Assembly: GCF_021568905.1 (NCBI RefSeq)
Contig: NZ_JAKGSB010000007.1
Coordinates: 62,001 to 126,000 of the forward strand
Reading direction: 5' to 3'
Length of the DNA: 64,000 bases
Origin: Zavarzinia marina
GTDB taxonomy: Bacteria > Pseudomonadota > Alphaproteobacteria > Zavarziniales > Zavarziniaceae
This document shows, piece after piece, positions 18,491 to 27,414 of this stretch. The notes under the pieces were generated by a model. It made no database searches, had not been told where the DNA came from, and saw nothing but the letters and a program-made list of their open reading frames with translations. Made by a program: the position numbers and the translations under genes. Each line of letters begins with the position of its first letter. Position 1 is the first letter of the stretch.

Positions 18491-18864
18491 TCGAAGACGC
18501 CCGGATCATATTGCATCGCGCCGACCAGATTGCCCTCGGTGTCCTCGAAATAGACCAGTTCGCCCACCCCCTCGATGCGAAAGGGCGGCATGACGACCCT
18601 GCCGCCCCCTGCCTCGACCGCGGCGATGGTCGCCCTCAGATCATCGACGCCGAAGCTCGCCTCATAGCCCGCGACATGGACGCCGGGGACGATCTCCCGC
18701 CTGTCTTGCAGCGCGCCGAGCAGGCCGGCCCCCGCATTCTTCACCTGGTAGTAGTCGGGCGGCCCCCATGGATCGAAACGCCAGCCGAAGACGGCTTCGT
18801 AGAAGCGTTTGGCCCGTGGCACATCGTCCGCATTGATGGCGAAATGACGGAATGTCGCTGGCAT
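18487..18864 (-). CDS. VOC (glyoxalase/bleomycin-resistance/dioxygenase) superfamily protein
   Basis: 125 residues with a vicinal-oxygen-chelate fold: FRHFAINADDVPRAKRFYEAVFGWRF at the start (His and the paired beta-alpha-beta unit), an internal VDDLRATIAAVEAGGGRVV, and ELVYFEDTEGNLVGAMQYDP at the end with the acidic metal-site position. It is typical of small stress or detoxification VOC proteins of unknown substrate. It is first in a two-gene operon with the AraC regulator. Confidence 0.85.
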   Translation of the reverse strand: MPATFRHFAINADDVPRAKRFYEAVFGWRFDPWGPPDYYQVKNAGAGLLGALQDRREIVPGVHVAGYEASFGVDDLRATIAAVEAGGGRVVMPPFRIEGVGELVYFEDTEGNLVGAMQYDPGVFD

Positions 18865-18878
18865 GGCGCATCTCCAGA

Positions 18879-18906
18879 GCGATGGTCGGTTAAGGCGATG
18901 GTCGGT
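18879..18906. promoter_or_regulatory. 12-bp direct repeat upstream of the VOC-AraC operon (candidate AraC operator)
   Basis: GCGATGGTCGGT occurs at 18879-18890 and again at 18895-18906, a 16-base period, 15 to 42 bases upstream of the VOC start codon on the minus strand. AraC-family proteins bind direct repeats, and the regulator is encoded in the same operon, so autoregulation is plausible. The spacing is shorter than the usual 21-base period, which leaves doubt. Confidence 0.45.
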
Positions 18907-19027
18907 GCTTCACCATACGCCGCCGCGTTTTGGCGCGCCTTCGCCAATATGACAATTTTCGACTTCCATGCGCCACGACCGGTTGCGGCGGCGAGACGGT
19001 TGGACGGGCGCGGGTTCCGGACCGCGA

Positions 19028-19486
19028 TCACGTCGCGCACGGCGGGAAGGCTCCTTTGGCGGTGGCCCGCCGACGATAGGTAAGCGCCATCGCCACGCAG
19101 ACCGCCAGGGCTTCCCTCGGCAGCGGGCCGGACGGCGGAAGGAGAACGGCCCGGTTCTTCTCGTAACCGAAGGCGTCCGGAAACGACAGGCGGAAGGCGT
19201 CGATCAGCGTCGTCCGGCAATTGACGAACATGGCGCACTGCGGCGGGGAGCCTTTCGTCATGCCCAGGCGGATCGTTGTGCCGCTGCCCGTCGCCTCGGC
19301 GAGATAGGCGGGCTCGCCCCATCTGAGCGTTTCGGTCAGCGGGCCGACGCTCGGGTTCCCCGCCGCCGTCTCGAAGATCAGGGCGCGCATGTCCAGAAGC
19401 CTGCGGCGGACGGCGGCCGGAAACGCGTCGAAGGCCCGCGCCACCTGGACCGGCATCGCCGGGACGGGGGCCCGCCGGCCGGTCAT
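19028..19486 (-). CDS. DUF1801 domain protein
   Basis: 152 residues with the DUF1801 pattern: a helical start VARAFDAFPAAVRRRLLDMRALIFE, then ETLRWGEPAYL and IRLGMTKG, and a C-terminal helix. The ATG overlaps the stop of the AraC/GyrI regulator by 4 nt, placing it second in that operon. Family function is not known; these proteins have a YdhG-like fold. Confidence 0.8.
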   Translation of the reverse strand: MTGRRAPVPAMPVQVARAFDAFPAAVRRRLLDMRALIFETAAGNPSVGPLTETLRWGEPAYLAEATGSGTTIRLGMTKGSPPQCAMFVNCRTTLIDAFRLSFPDAFGYEKNRAVLLPPSGPLPREALAVCVAMALTYRRRATAKGAFPPCAT

Positions 19487-20340
19487 GGCAGCTTCACCGG
19501 AAGATGGATGTCCGTCAGGAGCGCCGTCGCCGGGACCTGCCGGGGGCTGTTCAGATAGGCTTCGAAGACCGGCGCGTCGTCCGGCTCATAGCCCGATCGC
19601 GGCAGCCACACCCCCATCAGCCAGCGATAGGCGTTCTTCATGTCGGCGTAAGGCCCCTGATAGCGCAGGCGCGCGTAAAGCCCGCCGCGCAATTCCGCGA
19701 CCTCCAGCGGCGGCCCGAAGGCGACATCGTCCGTGACCGGCGAACATGCCCGCGAGCGCAGATCGCCGACGCGAACCAGATCCGGATCATCGTAGAACAC
19801 GGCGATCATCTTCTGGTCGGCGGCGACAAGGTCGCGCGCCGCAAGCGCGCCGAACAATCGCGCCATGGCGCGGTCGATCTCCATATAGGGGCCTGAATGA
19901 GGGATGCTCGCGCATCGGACGCAGGGCAAAGTCTCGATCGTCACCGGGAAACCCGTGACATCCCGAGTTTCGGCCGCCGACTTGAACCGGGCGTGACTGC
20001 CGGTCGTCCGATAGGCCGCCGGAGTCTGCCCATAGGCGTCCTTGAACGCCCGCGCGAAGGAATCGGCCGAGCTGTAGCCGGCGCGGTCCGCGACGACGTC
20101 GACCGTCGCACCGGTATTCGCCAGCCTGTCGGCCGCCCGCTGGAGTCGCAGCCGCCGGATCGTAATGCCGAGCGTTTCGCCGCGCATGGCCGAATAGATA
20201 CGATGCCAATGATAGGGGGACAGGCAAGCGATCTCCGCGAGGTGCTCCGGGCGAATGTCTTCGTCCAGGTGCCGATAGAGATAGTCCGTGACTCTCTCGA
20301 GGCGCGTTTCGTAGCTTTCCCGCGTCCGTGGCCTGGTCAT
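19483..20340 (-). CDS. AraC-family regulator with C-terminal GyrI-like effector domain
   Basis: 285 residues. Residues 10-110 hold the DNA-binding half: LAEIACLSPYHWHRIYSAM and RAGYSSADSFARAFKDAYGQTPAAYR. Residues about 125-285 form a GyrI-like (SOUL-type small-molecule binding) domain: VTIETLPCVRCASIPHSGPY, YGDLRSRACSPVTDDV-like middle and RYQGPYADMKNAYRWLMGVWLP. This Rob/MarA-like architecture senses small molecules. It leads the DUF1801 operon. Confidence 0.88.
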   Translation of the reverse strand: MTRPRTRESYETRLERVTDYLYRHLDEDIRPEHLAEIACLSPYHWHRIYSAMRGETLGITIRRLRLQRAADRLANTGATVDVVADRAGYSSADSFARAFKDAYGQTPAAYRTTGSHARFKSAAETRDVTGFPVTIETLPCVRCASIPHSGPYMEIDRAMARLFGALAARDLVAADQKMIAVFYDDPDLVRVGDLRSRACSPVTDDVAFGPPLEVAELRGGLYARLRYQGPYADMKNAYRWLMGVWLPRSGYEPDDAPVFEAYLNSPRQVPATALLTDIHLPVKLP

Positions 20341-20591
20341 CGCGCTACCCTCGAAGTCTTCGCCCCTGGATGTCTGCCACGGGATCCTCCGACAAATCCT
20401 GCGGAAATGCCCGCTGAAACCGGACGCCGGACCGCAAGCGGCCTGAGGACGGCGGGAACGGCCGGCGGCTCATCGTGCCGGCCTTCCCGCCGCTTTCCCT
20501 GCCCGCCTTCGACGCATTCGGCGCCCCCTCGGCAACCGGCACCCGAGGAAATCGCCGGCGGGTCGGTCTCGAGGCGCGGACCTCGGGACGG

Positions 20592-21500
20592 TCACGCCCC
20601 GGCGTCCGGTACCAGACGCTTACGGGGCGTCTTGAGCGGTCGCGCGAAATAGCGATGGAATACGTTGCGTTCCCGGGGCTGCTGACGCCACCCGTAGATT
20701 GCGGGACGTTCCGTCTCGATGACGAGCGTGCCCCATACCAGCCAGTCGAACAAGGCGAGCACGTTCTGCAGGTTCTTGGCCGAATTGGGTGAGCGGGAAT
20801 GGTGCTGATGATGCTGATTGGGAAAGGTCAGCACATGCGCGGCGGCCCGCATCGCCCCACGAACGAACCGGTTCCCGTGATTCAGCAGATAGAGATCGTA
20901 CTGCCAATTGGTGTGCACATGCATGCCCCACAGCGTCTTGATCAGCGCCACCACGACGAAACACTCCACGAACCCGAGGTAGAGCATGACGAGGCCGAAC
21001 CAATAGTTGGGCAGAAGGAACAGCCATCCCCAGCCGGCCACGACCGACTGGGTCACGCTCAACTCCGCGCGCTCGTCGTCTCCCAACTGATGGTGCGCGC
21101 GATGGGCCTCGCGCATGAACGCATGGACCTTGGCGGCCCACCAGTTCGCCGGCGGCGGCTGATGCGCAAAATAATGGCCGAGCCCGTGCAGAAACTCGTC
21201 CATCAGCAGGAATGCAACGAGGCAGGCCCAGAAATGCGTCTGTTCGACATGGTGAAACGCGCCGGCCCATTGCGGAACGACGAGCGCGGCGATCCCCGCC
21301 ACCAAAGCCGCGAGCGCGGGCCGTTCGACCAGCCCGACGCCGAGGCCCGAAAGAGCGAACATCTTCCAGTCGTTGGCGGTCTTCCGACCGCCGCCATATT
21401 TGCCCGATGCCCATTCGTACAGCACCAGAACGCACAAGGCGCCCAAGGTCACCACGCCGACAAAGGCCGATGGCTCCATCGCATATCCAAACAGGGTCAC
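20592..21500 (-). CDS. Sterol desaturase / fatty acid hydroxylase family membrane oxygenase
   Basis: 302 residues from a GTG preceded by AAGGAGG at a good distance; an in-frame start at 21527 lacks one. Several membrane helices carry the di-iron histidine clusters of the family: HGLGHYFAH, HRAHH and HQHHS. It should be an inner-membrane non-haem di-iron oxygenase hydroxylating or desaturating a lipid. It is divergent from a LysR regulator (21611) that probably controls it. The lipid substrate cannot be inferred. Confidence 0.87.
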   Translation of the reverse strand: MTLFGYAMEPSAFVGVVTLGALCVLVLYEWASGKYGGGRKTANDWKMFALSGLGVGLVERPALAALVAGIAALVVPQWAGAFHHVEQTHFWACLVAFLLMDEFLHGLGHYFAHQPPPANWWAAKVHAFMREAHRAHHQLGDDERAELSVTQSVVAGWGWLFLLPNYWFGLVMLYLGFVECFVVVALIKTLWGMHVHTNWQYDLYLLNHGNRFVRGAMRAAAHVLTFPNQHHQHHSRSPNSAKNLQNVLALFDWLVWGTLVIETERPAIYGWRQQPRERNVFHRYFARPLKTPRKRLVPDAGA

Positions 21501-21580
21501 GTCGTCCTCCTTGGCGGATCGGGTCACAAGACATGCCTGAGGCTAGGCGTCGCATCGAGATTATTCAAATTCATGTTTTT

Positions 21581-21593
21581 TATGTTTTTCATA
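21581..21593. promoter_or_regulatory. T-N11-A palindrome, candidate LysR-type operator
   Basis: TATGTTTTTCATA has TATG/CATA arms and fits the T-N11-A consensus for LysR-type regulators. It lies in an AT-rich 110-base gap between the divergent membrane oxygenase and the LysR gene, 18 bases before the LysR ATG. Position and symmetry suggest autoregulation and control of the oxygenase. Confidence 0.5.
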
Positions 21594-21610
21594 AGTGATA
21601 ATCATGTTGG

Positions 21611-22543
21611 ATGAACACACCAGTGCCATTCCGCGATCTCGATCTTCCCCTGCTTCGCTTGTTCGACACATTGTTCCGCACCGGGCAATTGACCCGTGCC
21701 GCCGATGAGATCGGCGTCACTCAGTCGGCGGCCAGCCAGGCACTTGCCCGTCTGAGGCGAGGCTTCAGTGATCCCCTGTTTCTGCGCAGCCGCGCCGGCA
21801 TGACGCCGACCCCGATGGCGCGGCTCCTCGCCCCGCAAATCCGCCATCTCCTCGCCAGCATCGATGCCATGATCCAGCAGGCCCTCACCTTCGATCCGGC
21901 GACGAGTGACCGATTGTTTCGCGTCGCTTTCGCGCTGGTCGACGAAACAGGGTTGCTGTCGCCGATCCTGTCACGGTTGCAAGCCCATGCCCCCGCGCTG
22001 CGTCTGCAGGCGATTTCCACGACCTTCGAAGAAGCGGAAGCCCAGCTGACGAGTGGAGCCTTCGACCTCATGCTGTCCTACGCGCCGCCTGCCGCGGACC
22101 GGTTGTCGGCCGAACTCGTGCTCGACGCGCCGAGCCGCGTGATCGCCCGGCACGGGCATCCCCGCATCGACGGCCGCCTGACGGCAGCGCAATTCTTCGC
22201 CGAACGCCATATCACGCTGGCCCTGACTGCCGAGCAGCGCATGCACATATCCCGGCTGTTCGATCCCGTCGGGCAGGACCGCGACGTATTGCTCGAGGTC
22301 AGCCATCACGGCGCAATTCCATTTCTCGTCGCGCAAAGCGATGCCCTGGCGCTCCTGCCGGAATGGCAGGTGAGAAGCGAATTCTTTCGGAACATGCTGC
22401 AGGTCCTGCCCGTCCCGTTCGAACTGCCCACTTTGCAGCTCTACGCCAGTTGGCACGAGGCGGTTTCCGGCGATCCCGGGCATGCATGGCTGCGCGCGGC
22501 CTTACTTGACGCGCTTGCCGGCATGCAGCCCCACCGCCCGTGA
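21611..22543 (+). CDS. LysR-family transcriptional regulator
   Basis: 310 residues with an N-terminal winged helix-turn-helix, LDLPLLRLFDTLFRTGQLTR then IGVTQSAASQALARLR, and a C-terminal periplasmic-binding-protein-like sensor (about 95-300). The N-terminus PFRDLDLPLLRLFDTL is the NodD/NahR-like style. Divergent transcription from the sterol-desaturase-like gene suggests that gene is its target. Confidence 0.9.
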   Translation: MNTPVPFRDLDLPLLRLFDTLFRTGQLTRAADEIGVTQSAASQALARLRRGFSDPLFLRSRAGMTPTPMARLLAPQIRHLLASIDAMIQQALTFDPATSDRLFRVAFALVDETGLLSPILSRLQAHAPALRLQAISTTFEEAEAQLTSGAFDLMLSYAPPAADRLSAELVLDAPSRVIARHGHPRIDGRLTAAQFFAERHITLALTAEQRMHISRLFDPVGQDRDVLLEVSHHGAIPFLVAQSDALALLPEWQVRSEFFRNMLQVLPVPFELPTLQLYASWHEAVSGDPGHAWLRAALLDALAGMQPHRP

Positions 22544-22982
22544 CACGGCTCGCGAAGCGACCACGCCTCCATCAAAAGGGCCGCCCTTTGGGAGCGGTCT
22601 TTCGATCAAACTGTTGGGCTGTTTTGGAATTTGAGCGCGGGTGCCGGCAATCGCCGCGAATTGCCGCTCTCGCGGGGCTGGCTGCCTTCGCCCAGGAATT
22701 GTCGCGCCGCGCCCCATGACCTAGCGTGGCTCCCGCGTTCAGGTACACGCTCGCATCGGACGCAAGAGACATGCGGACAGCGGCCGTCTCGACCTGTCCT
22801 CACATACCGTTGCCGCGAGCCACGGGCGCGGCGCGGCCATCCCGCTCGAGGACGGGAAGGCACATGCGCCGTCAAACAGGCCTGTGACCCGATGACCGAC
22901 ACGATCCTCGATCAGATCGCGGCTCAATTCGACCTGATCCGTCGAATGCCCGAAAAGGGCCAGCCGGAAACCCGCCTCGGGC
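22544..22982. other. 439-base intergenic region without a convincing gene
   Basis: Separates the LysR gene from the convergent end of cluster A. Short open frames on both strands lack ribosome-binding sites and family features. A 26-codon plus-strand run (MTDTILDQIAAQFDLIRRMP) near 22892 reads like genuine coding sequence but continues without any recognisable domain into the adjacent gene, so it may be a gene remnant. No hairpin terminator or operator was found. Confidence 0.4.
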
Positions 22983-23978
22983 TCAACTCTCCTTGCGGCG
23001 CAGGCGGTCGAGCACCACCGCGATGATGATCACGATGCCGACGGCGAGGATCTGAAAATAGGACGATATGCCGAGCATGTTCATCGCATTCGACAGCATG
23101 CCGAGGATCAGCACGCCGTAGATCACATGGATCATGCCGCCGGAACCGCCCGTCAGGGCGATGCCGCCGAGAACCACGGCCGCGATGGATTCGAGGGTGA
23201 TGCCCGGCTCGGCCGTGGGCTGCGCGGCGCCGACCCAGGCCGTCAGGACGATGGCGGCGATGCCGGCGGTGAGCCCGGAGAGGCCGTAGATCAGCATGGT
23301 GTGGAACGGCACGTTCACGCCCGACTTCAAGGCTGCGGCCCGGTTGGAGCCGATCGCATAGATATAGCGCCCCAGGGTGGTGCCGCGCAGGATGACGGCG
23401 GCGAAGATCAGGACGCCGGCCGCGATCAGATCGCTTGCGGGAATGCCGTAGACCGCGCCGAAGCCGATCGCATCGGTCAGTTCCGGCGGCACCGAATAGA
23501 TCGGCACGCCGTTCGCCAGGATCAGGGCGATCGCCTGGGCGACCGAGGCCATGCCCAGGGTGACGATCAGCGGCGAGGTCCGCATATAGGCGATGATCGC
23601 CCCCGAGACCAGCCCGACCGCGAGGCCGACCAGCGCCATCACCAGGACACCGCCGACGATGCCGAGCGACGGCACCGCCAGGATGCCGACGACGCCCGCC
23701 ACCGACATGACCGCCGCGATCGAAAGATCCAGCCCGCCGCCGATGATGGCGAAGGCCTGGCCCACCGAGACGATCAGCAGGGGGGCGATCTGGCTGCCCA
23801 GATTGGCGAGATTGCTGCCCGTCAGGAACTTCGGTTCGGCGATGCCGACACCGGCCGCCAGCAAAACGATCAGTGCGGGCAGAACCGCGTCGGCGGGGTT
23901 GAAACGACGGCGCGACCGCGCGGGCGCCGCCGGCTGGGTCTCGCTGGTGGTCATGGGCTGATCCTTCGTCATCTTCAT
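22983..23978 (-). CDS. Sugar-type ABC transporter permease (RbsC-like, BPD_transp_2)
   Basis: 331 residues with about eight to ten membrane helices and the RbsC-family landmarks GGGLDLSIAAVMSVAGV, GLISGAIIAYMRTSPLIVTLGM-like sequence (VGLVSGAIIAYMRTSP), and GGIALTGGSGGMIHVIYG near the end. The ATG overlaps the ATPase stop by 4 nt. It is the last gene of the minus operon that starts at 27249. The family name does not fix the substrate as a sugar; the catabolic context suggests an aromatic or heterocyclic compound. Confidence 0.9.
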   Translation of the reverse strand: MKMTKDQPMTTSETQPAAPARSRRRFNPADAVLPALIVLLAAGVGIAEPKFLTGSNLANLGSQIAPLLIVSVGQAFAIIGGGLDLSIAAVMSVAGVVGILAVPSLGIVGGVLVMALVGLAVGLVSGAIIAYMRTSPLIVTLGMASVAQAIALILANGVPIYSVPPELTDAIGFGAVYGIPASDLIAAGVLIFAAVILRGTTLGRYIYAIGSNRAAALKSGVNVPFHTMLIYGLSGLTAGIAAIVLTAWVGAAQPTAEPGITLESIAAVVLGGIALTGGSGGMIHVIYGVLILGMLSNAMNMLGISSYFQILAVGIVIIIAVVLDRLRRKES

Positions 23979-25510
23979 GATGCGGCGGCCTCCACCGCCT
24001 CTTGCTCGCGATGGCCGAGAATGTCGGCGACGATCGCGGCCTCGTCCTCATGGCTCGGCGGCCTGTATTCGTCGACGATCTCGCCGTCGATCACCGTGTA
24101 GATGACGTCGCAGAGCGCAATCGTCTCCTGCAGGTCGCTGGAGATCAGCAGCACGGCGGCACCGGCGTCGGCGCGCGCGCGGATCAGATCGTGAATGTCG
24201 CGCTTGGCCGCGATGTCGACGCCGGCCGTCGGATCCTCCAGCACGATCAGGCTGCCGTCGCCGGCGAGGCAGCGGCCGAGGATCACCTTCTGTTGATTGC
24301 CGCCGCTGAGACTGGTGATGGCGTCGGCGGCATCGGCATATCGGGTCCGCAGCCGGGCGAGCTGGCGTTCCGCATGGTCCGCCTCCCGGCGGTGACGCAG
24401 GAAACCCGCGATCTGATGGCCGGCCAATTGGGTAAGCATCAGATTCTCGCGGATGCTCCGGTTCGGCAGGATGCCGTTGGCGGCGCGTCCGGACGGCAGA
24501 TAGGCGACGCCGTGACGTGCCGCGACCTGCGGATTCGCCGGGCGGAAGTTGCGGCCCCAGAGCATGAGTTCGATGTCGCCCGGGCTTGCCAGACCGACGC
24601 TCGCGTGGGCCATCCGCTCGCGCCCGCAGCCGACGACGCCGTAGAGGCCGACGATCTCGCGCTCGCGCAGGCTGATGGCCGCGAGACGCCCGCGGCGCGA
24701 CCGCAGGCCGCTGAAACGCAGGACTTCGCGGCCCGGTGCCGCCTCGCGATGCGACGCCGTCATATCCATCCCGCCCGCCAGCTTGGCGACCACGAAGGCG
24801 GTTTCGGTCTCCCGGGTCACGGGAAAGGATTCGACCACGCGCCCGTCCTTCATCAGGGAGACTTCGTCCGCGACGGCGACCACTTCCTCGACATGATGGG
24901 TGACGAAGATGATCGCGATACCTTGGGTCTTGAGCTCGCCGATGATTTCCATCAGGCGCTGCTGTTCGACGAGGCCCAGCATCGCCGTCGGTTCGTCCAG
25001 GATGAGCACGCGGGGGTTCTGCGCCAGGGCCTTCACGATCTCGAGCAATTGCTGATCGGCGACCGGCAGCGTGCCGACCTTGGCATCGAGGTCGAAGCTG
25101 AGGCCGAAGCGCGACAGCAGCGCGCGGCACGCCTCGGTTTCCTGGCGCCGGCGCAGGCGCTGGAACGGGTGGCGTGCCCCTTCCGTCCCCAGGCATATGT
25201 TCTCGCGCACCGTGAGATCGGCGACCAGGGAGAGTTCCTGATAGACCATGGCGATGCCGAGGCGGCGCGCGTCGCCGACCTGGCGCAGGGCGACCGCCCG
25301 GCCGTCGACCATCACCTCGCCGTCGTCCGGGGCATAGAGGCCGCCGACGATCTTGCCCACCGTCGACTTGCCGGCACCGTTTTCCCCGAGGATGCAATGG
25401 ACCCGGCCAGCATGAAAGGCGATGCTGACGTCGTTCAGCGCCCGGGTGGGCCCGAAACTCTTGCTGGTCCGCCTGACCTCGACGGTCGCGACATCCGGAA
25501 CGAGGTTCAT
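23975..25510 (-). CDS. Sugar-type ABC transporter ATP-binding protein (RbsA-like, two domains)
   Basis: 511 residues with two ABC domains. The first has an intact GENGAGKST Walker A, Walker B VLILDEPTAML and a switch histidine in VTHHVEEV. The second has the degenerate P-loop usual for this family (GVVGCGRERMAH), signature LSGGNQQKV and Walker B LIVLEDPTAGVD. It is paired with the downstream permease. No binding protein is adjacent, but one of matching type lies at 30803-31885 under the same candidate operator. Confidence 0.92.
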   Translation of the reverse strand: MNLVPDVATVEVRRTSKSFGPTRALNDVSIAFHAGRVHCILGENGAGKSTVGKIVGGLYAPDDGEVMVDGRAVALRQVGDARRLGIAMVYQELSLVADLTVRENICLGTEGARHPFQRLRRRQETEACRALLSRFGLSFDLDAKVGTLPVADQQLLEIVKALAQNPRVLILDEPTAMLGLVEQQRLMEIIGELKTQGIAIIFVTHHVEEVVAVADEVSLMKDGRVVESFPVTRETETAFVVAKLAGGMDMTASHREAAPGREVLRFSGLRSRRGRLAAISLREREIVGLYGVVGCGRERMAHASVGLASPGDIELMLWGRNFRPANPQVAARHGVAYLPSGRAANGILPNRSIRENLMLTQLAGHQIAGFLRHRREADHAERQLARLRTRYADAADAITSLSGGNQQKVILGRCLAGDGSLIVLEDPTAGVDIAAKRDIHDLIRARADAGAAVLLISSDLQETIALCDVIYTVIDGEIVDEYRPPSHEDEAAIVADILGHREQEAVEAAAS

Positions 25511-25541
25511 CCCCGGCCCTCCTGATTCTGGCGAGCGCCGC

Positions 25542-25949
25542 TCAGAGCGCGGCGGTCGCGGTCACCTCGAACAGAAAGGGCTCCTGCACGAGTCGGTCGA
25601 CGATCAGCAATGTCGCCGGCGGATAGGCGCCATCGGGGAACATCTCGGGAAACGCCAGCCGCCGATAGGCCATCAGCCTGGGGACGTCCTGCGAATGCAC
25701 CAGATAATAGGTGAGCTGGACGATGTTGCCCCAATCGGCGCCGCATCCCTTCAGGACCGCGCCGATATTGGCGAAGACCTGTTCGCACTGGCGCTCGAAG
25801 TCCCCCTCGCCGACGACGGCGCCGTCGGGCCCCGTCGCCAGCTGGCCGGAAATGAAGAGGAATTCGGACGCCTTCACCCGCGCGACCTGGGAATACTGGC
25901 CGAGCGGACGCCCCGTGCCTTCCGGATTGACGATTTCGATCGTCGACAT
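25542..25949 (-). CDS. RidA (YjgF/YER057c/UK114) family protein, active-site Arg replaced
   Basis: About 135 residues from the ATG at 25949, with GAGGGG upstream; an ATG at 25964 overlapping the previous stop is the alternative. RidA features: PLGQYSQVARV, FLFISGQLATGPDG, QCEQVFANIGAVL and a C-terminal FEVTATAAL. Canonical imine deaminases carry P-x-R-S/T; here the position reads PPATLL, with alanine for arginine. It may therefore not act on the usual 2-aminoacrylate substrate. It sits between the FAH-family hydrolase and the ABC ATPase. Confidence 0.85.
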   Translation of the reverse strand: MSTIEIVNPEGTGRPLGQYSQVARVKASEFLFISGQLATGPDGAVVGEGDFERQCEQVFANIGAVLKGCGADWGNIVQLTYYLVHSQDVPRLMAYRRLAFPEMFPDGAYPPATLLIVDRLVQEPFLFEVTATAAL

Positions 25950-25960
25950 GGCGCCGCCCC

Positions 25961-26827
25961 TCATATCACCGGATTGACCAGACGGCCGAGGCCGGCGATC
26001 TCGACCTCGACCACGTCCCCGGCCGCCAGGAAGCGCGGCGGATCGAAGCCGAGGCCGACGCCCGCCGGCGTGCCGGTGGCGATGATGTCACCCGGGCGCA
26101 GTGTGAGGCCGGACGAGATCGTCTCGATCAGGGTCGGGATGTCGAAGATGAGCTGTGCCGTGTTGGCCTGCTGGCGCAATTCGCCGCTGACCCAGCATTT
26201 GACGTCCAGCCCGGTGCCGTCCGCCTCGTCCGCCGTGACCGCCCAGGGCCCCATGGGGCAGAAGGTATCCAGCGACTTGCCGAGGAACCATTGCTTGTGG
26301 CGCTGCTGCAGGTCGCGGGCGGTGACGTCGTTCAGGATGCTGTAACCCCATACGTAGTCCATCGCCTCGGCGCGGGGAATGGCCCGCCCCGCCTTGCCGA
26401 TGATGACCGCCAGTTCCGCCTCGTAGTCGATCTGATCGCTGAGCCCCTTGGGCAGCACGATCGCGGCCCCCGGCGCCACCACGGTTTCCGGCGCCTTGGT
26501 GAAGACGATCGGCGCGTCCGGAATCGCGGAGGCGCCGGCGGCGGCACTGGTGTCGAAACCGCTGTCCGCGAATTCCTGGGCGTGGTCGTAGTAATTCTTG
26601 CCGACACAGATGATGTTGCGCGGCGGCCGCGGCATCGGTGCCAGCAGGGAAACGCTCTCCAGCGGCAGGGCGTCGCCCGCGAAGCTCAGGCCACCCTTCA
26701 AGGCCTCGTAGCGCTCGATCAGGTCCAGCATGGTGGAAACGCCGGCGAGGGGGCGGACGGTGCCCGCCTCGGCGTCGAGCAGGGCGACCTTCTCGGTTCC
26801 GGCGATGAGGACGGTTACGAACTTCAT
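25961..26827 (-). CDS. Fumarylacetoacetate hydrolase (FAH) family protein
   Basis: 288 residues. The FAH catalytic domain starts around residue 70 with NIICVGKNYYDHAQE; metal-binding acidic residues are in DYEAELAVIIGK, followed by VWGYSILNDVTARDLQ and GDIIATGTPAGVG. Family members hydrolyse or decarboxylate ring-cleavage products (fumarylpyruvate hydrolase, 4-oxalocrotonate decarboxylase, acylpyruvases). It is flanked by RidA genes with 4-nt overlap, consistent with a late step after extradiol cleavage. The exact reaction is not determined. Confidence 0.9.
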   Translation of the reverse strand: MKFVTVLIAGTEKVALLDAEAGTVRPLAGVSTMLDLIERYEALKGGLSFAGDALPLESVSLLAPMPRPPRNIICVGKNYYDHAQEFADSGFDTSAAAGASAIPDAPIVFTKAPETVVAPGAAIVLPKGLSDQIDYEAELAVIIGKAGRAIPRAEAMDYVWGYSILNDVTARDLQQRHKQWFLGKSLDTFCPMGPWAVTADEADGTGLDVKCWVSGELRQQANTAQLIFDIPTLIETISSGLTLRPGDIIATGTPAGVGLGFDPPRFLAAGDVVEVEIAGLGRLVNPVI

Positions 26828-27249
26828 GACGCGACCTGCTTCGCCTGAACCACCGCCTCGACCTCGAGCAGGAATTCCTGCTTCACCAGCCGGTCGACGA
26901 TCAGCAGCGTGTTGGGGGGGAACAGCGGCCCCTTGAAGATCTCGGGAAACAGCGCGGCGCGCAGATCCATGAAGGCCGCGATGTTCTGCGAATCGACGAG
27001 ATAGGTGGTGAACTTGACGACATCCTCGAAACCGGCGCCGAGGCCCGACAGGACATCGCCGAGATTGTCGAAGACCTGCTTGAACTGGGCCGCGAAGTCG
27101 CCGGTGCCGACCACGCCGCCGTCCAGGCCGACCGAAAGCTGGCCGGCGATGAAATAGAGCGGGCCGCCCGGGGTGTAGGTGGCGTGGGAATAGAGCCCCT
27201 GCGCCGGGCAGGTGCCTTCCGGATTGATATAGCGGATCCCGTTACTCAT
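26824..27249 (-). CDS. RidA family protein, active-site Arg replaced
   Basis: 141 residues. RidA landmarks: AQGLYSHATYTPGGPLYFIAG, QFKQVFDNLGDVL, and the C-terminal LLEVEAVVQ. The position of the conserved arginine is occupied by asparagine (PPNTLLIV). Its architecture and ending are similar to the 25542-25949 protein, so the two are likely a local duplication. It is the first gene of a five-gene minus operon (RidA, FAH, RidA, ATPase, permease), with a motif-A operator upstream. Confidence 0.87.
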   Translation of the reverse strand: MSNGIRYINPEGTCPAQGLYSHATYTPGGPLYFIAGQLSVGLDGGVVGTGDFAAQFKQVFDNLGDVLSGLGAGFEDVVKFTTYLVDSQNIAAFMDLRAALFPEIFKGPLFPPNTLLIVDRLVKQEFLLEVEAVVQAKQVAS

Positions 27250-27343
27250 CTGCTCGATACTCCTGCTCGTCGACGGTTTCGACGGCCGTCTGCGCTAAAC
27301 CGTTTGCATCGTAGGCATCGTGGTATAGGGTGAGCAACAGAAA

Positions 27344-27358
27344 ATTGGATACACGTAT
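27344..27358. promoter_or_regulatory. Cluster A operator-like site (motif A)
   Basis: ATTGGATACACGTAT in the divergent gap between the RidA operon (start 27249, minus) and the alpha/beta hydrolase operon (start 27415, plus). Its reverse complement contains GTGTATCCAAT, which recurs exactly at 31956-31966 and 36108-36118. It is proposed to bind the GntR regulator encoded at 32083-32763. Confidence 0.6.
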
Positions 27359-27414
27359 TAACTTTGCAAAAACCGGATCGGACCGGCGGGTCGCGGACGG
27401 ACTTGGAGTGCAGG

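Noticed and set aside
22572-22902. Minus-strand frames that might be a transposase remnant.
   Set aside because: No DDE motif, inverted repeat or target duplication could be found.
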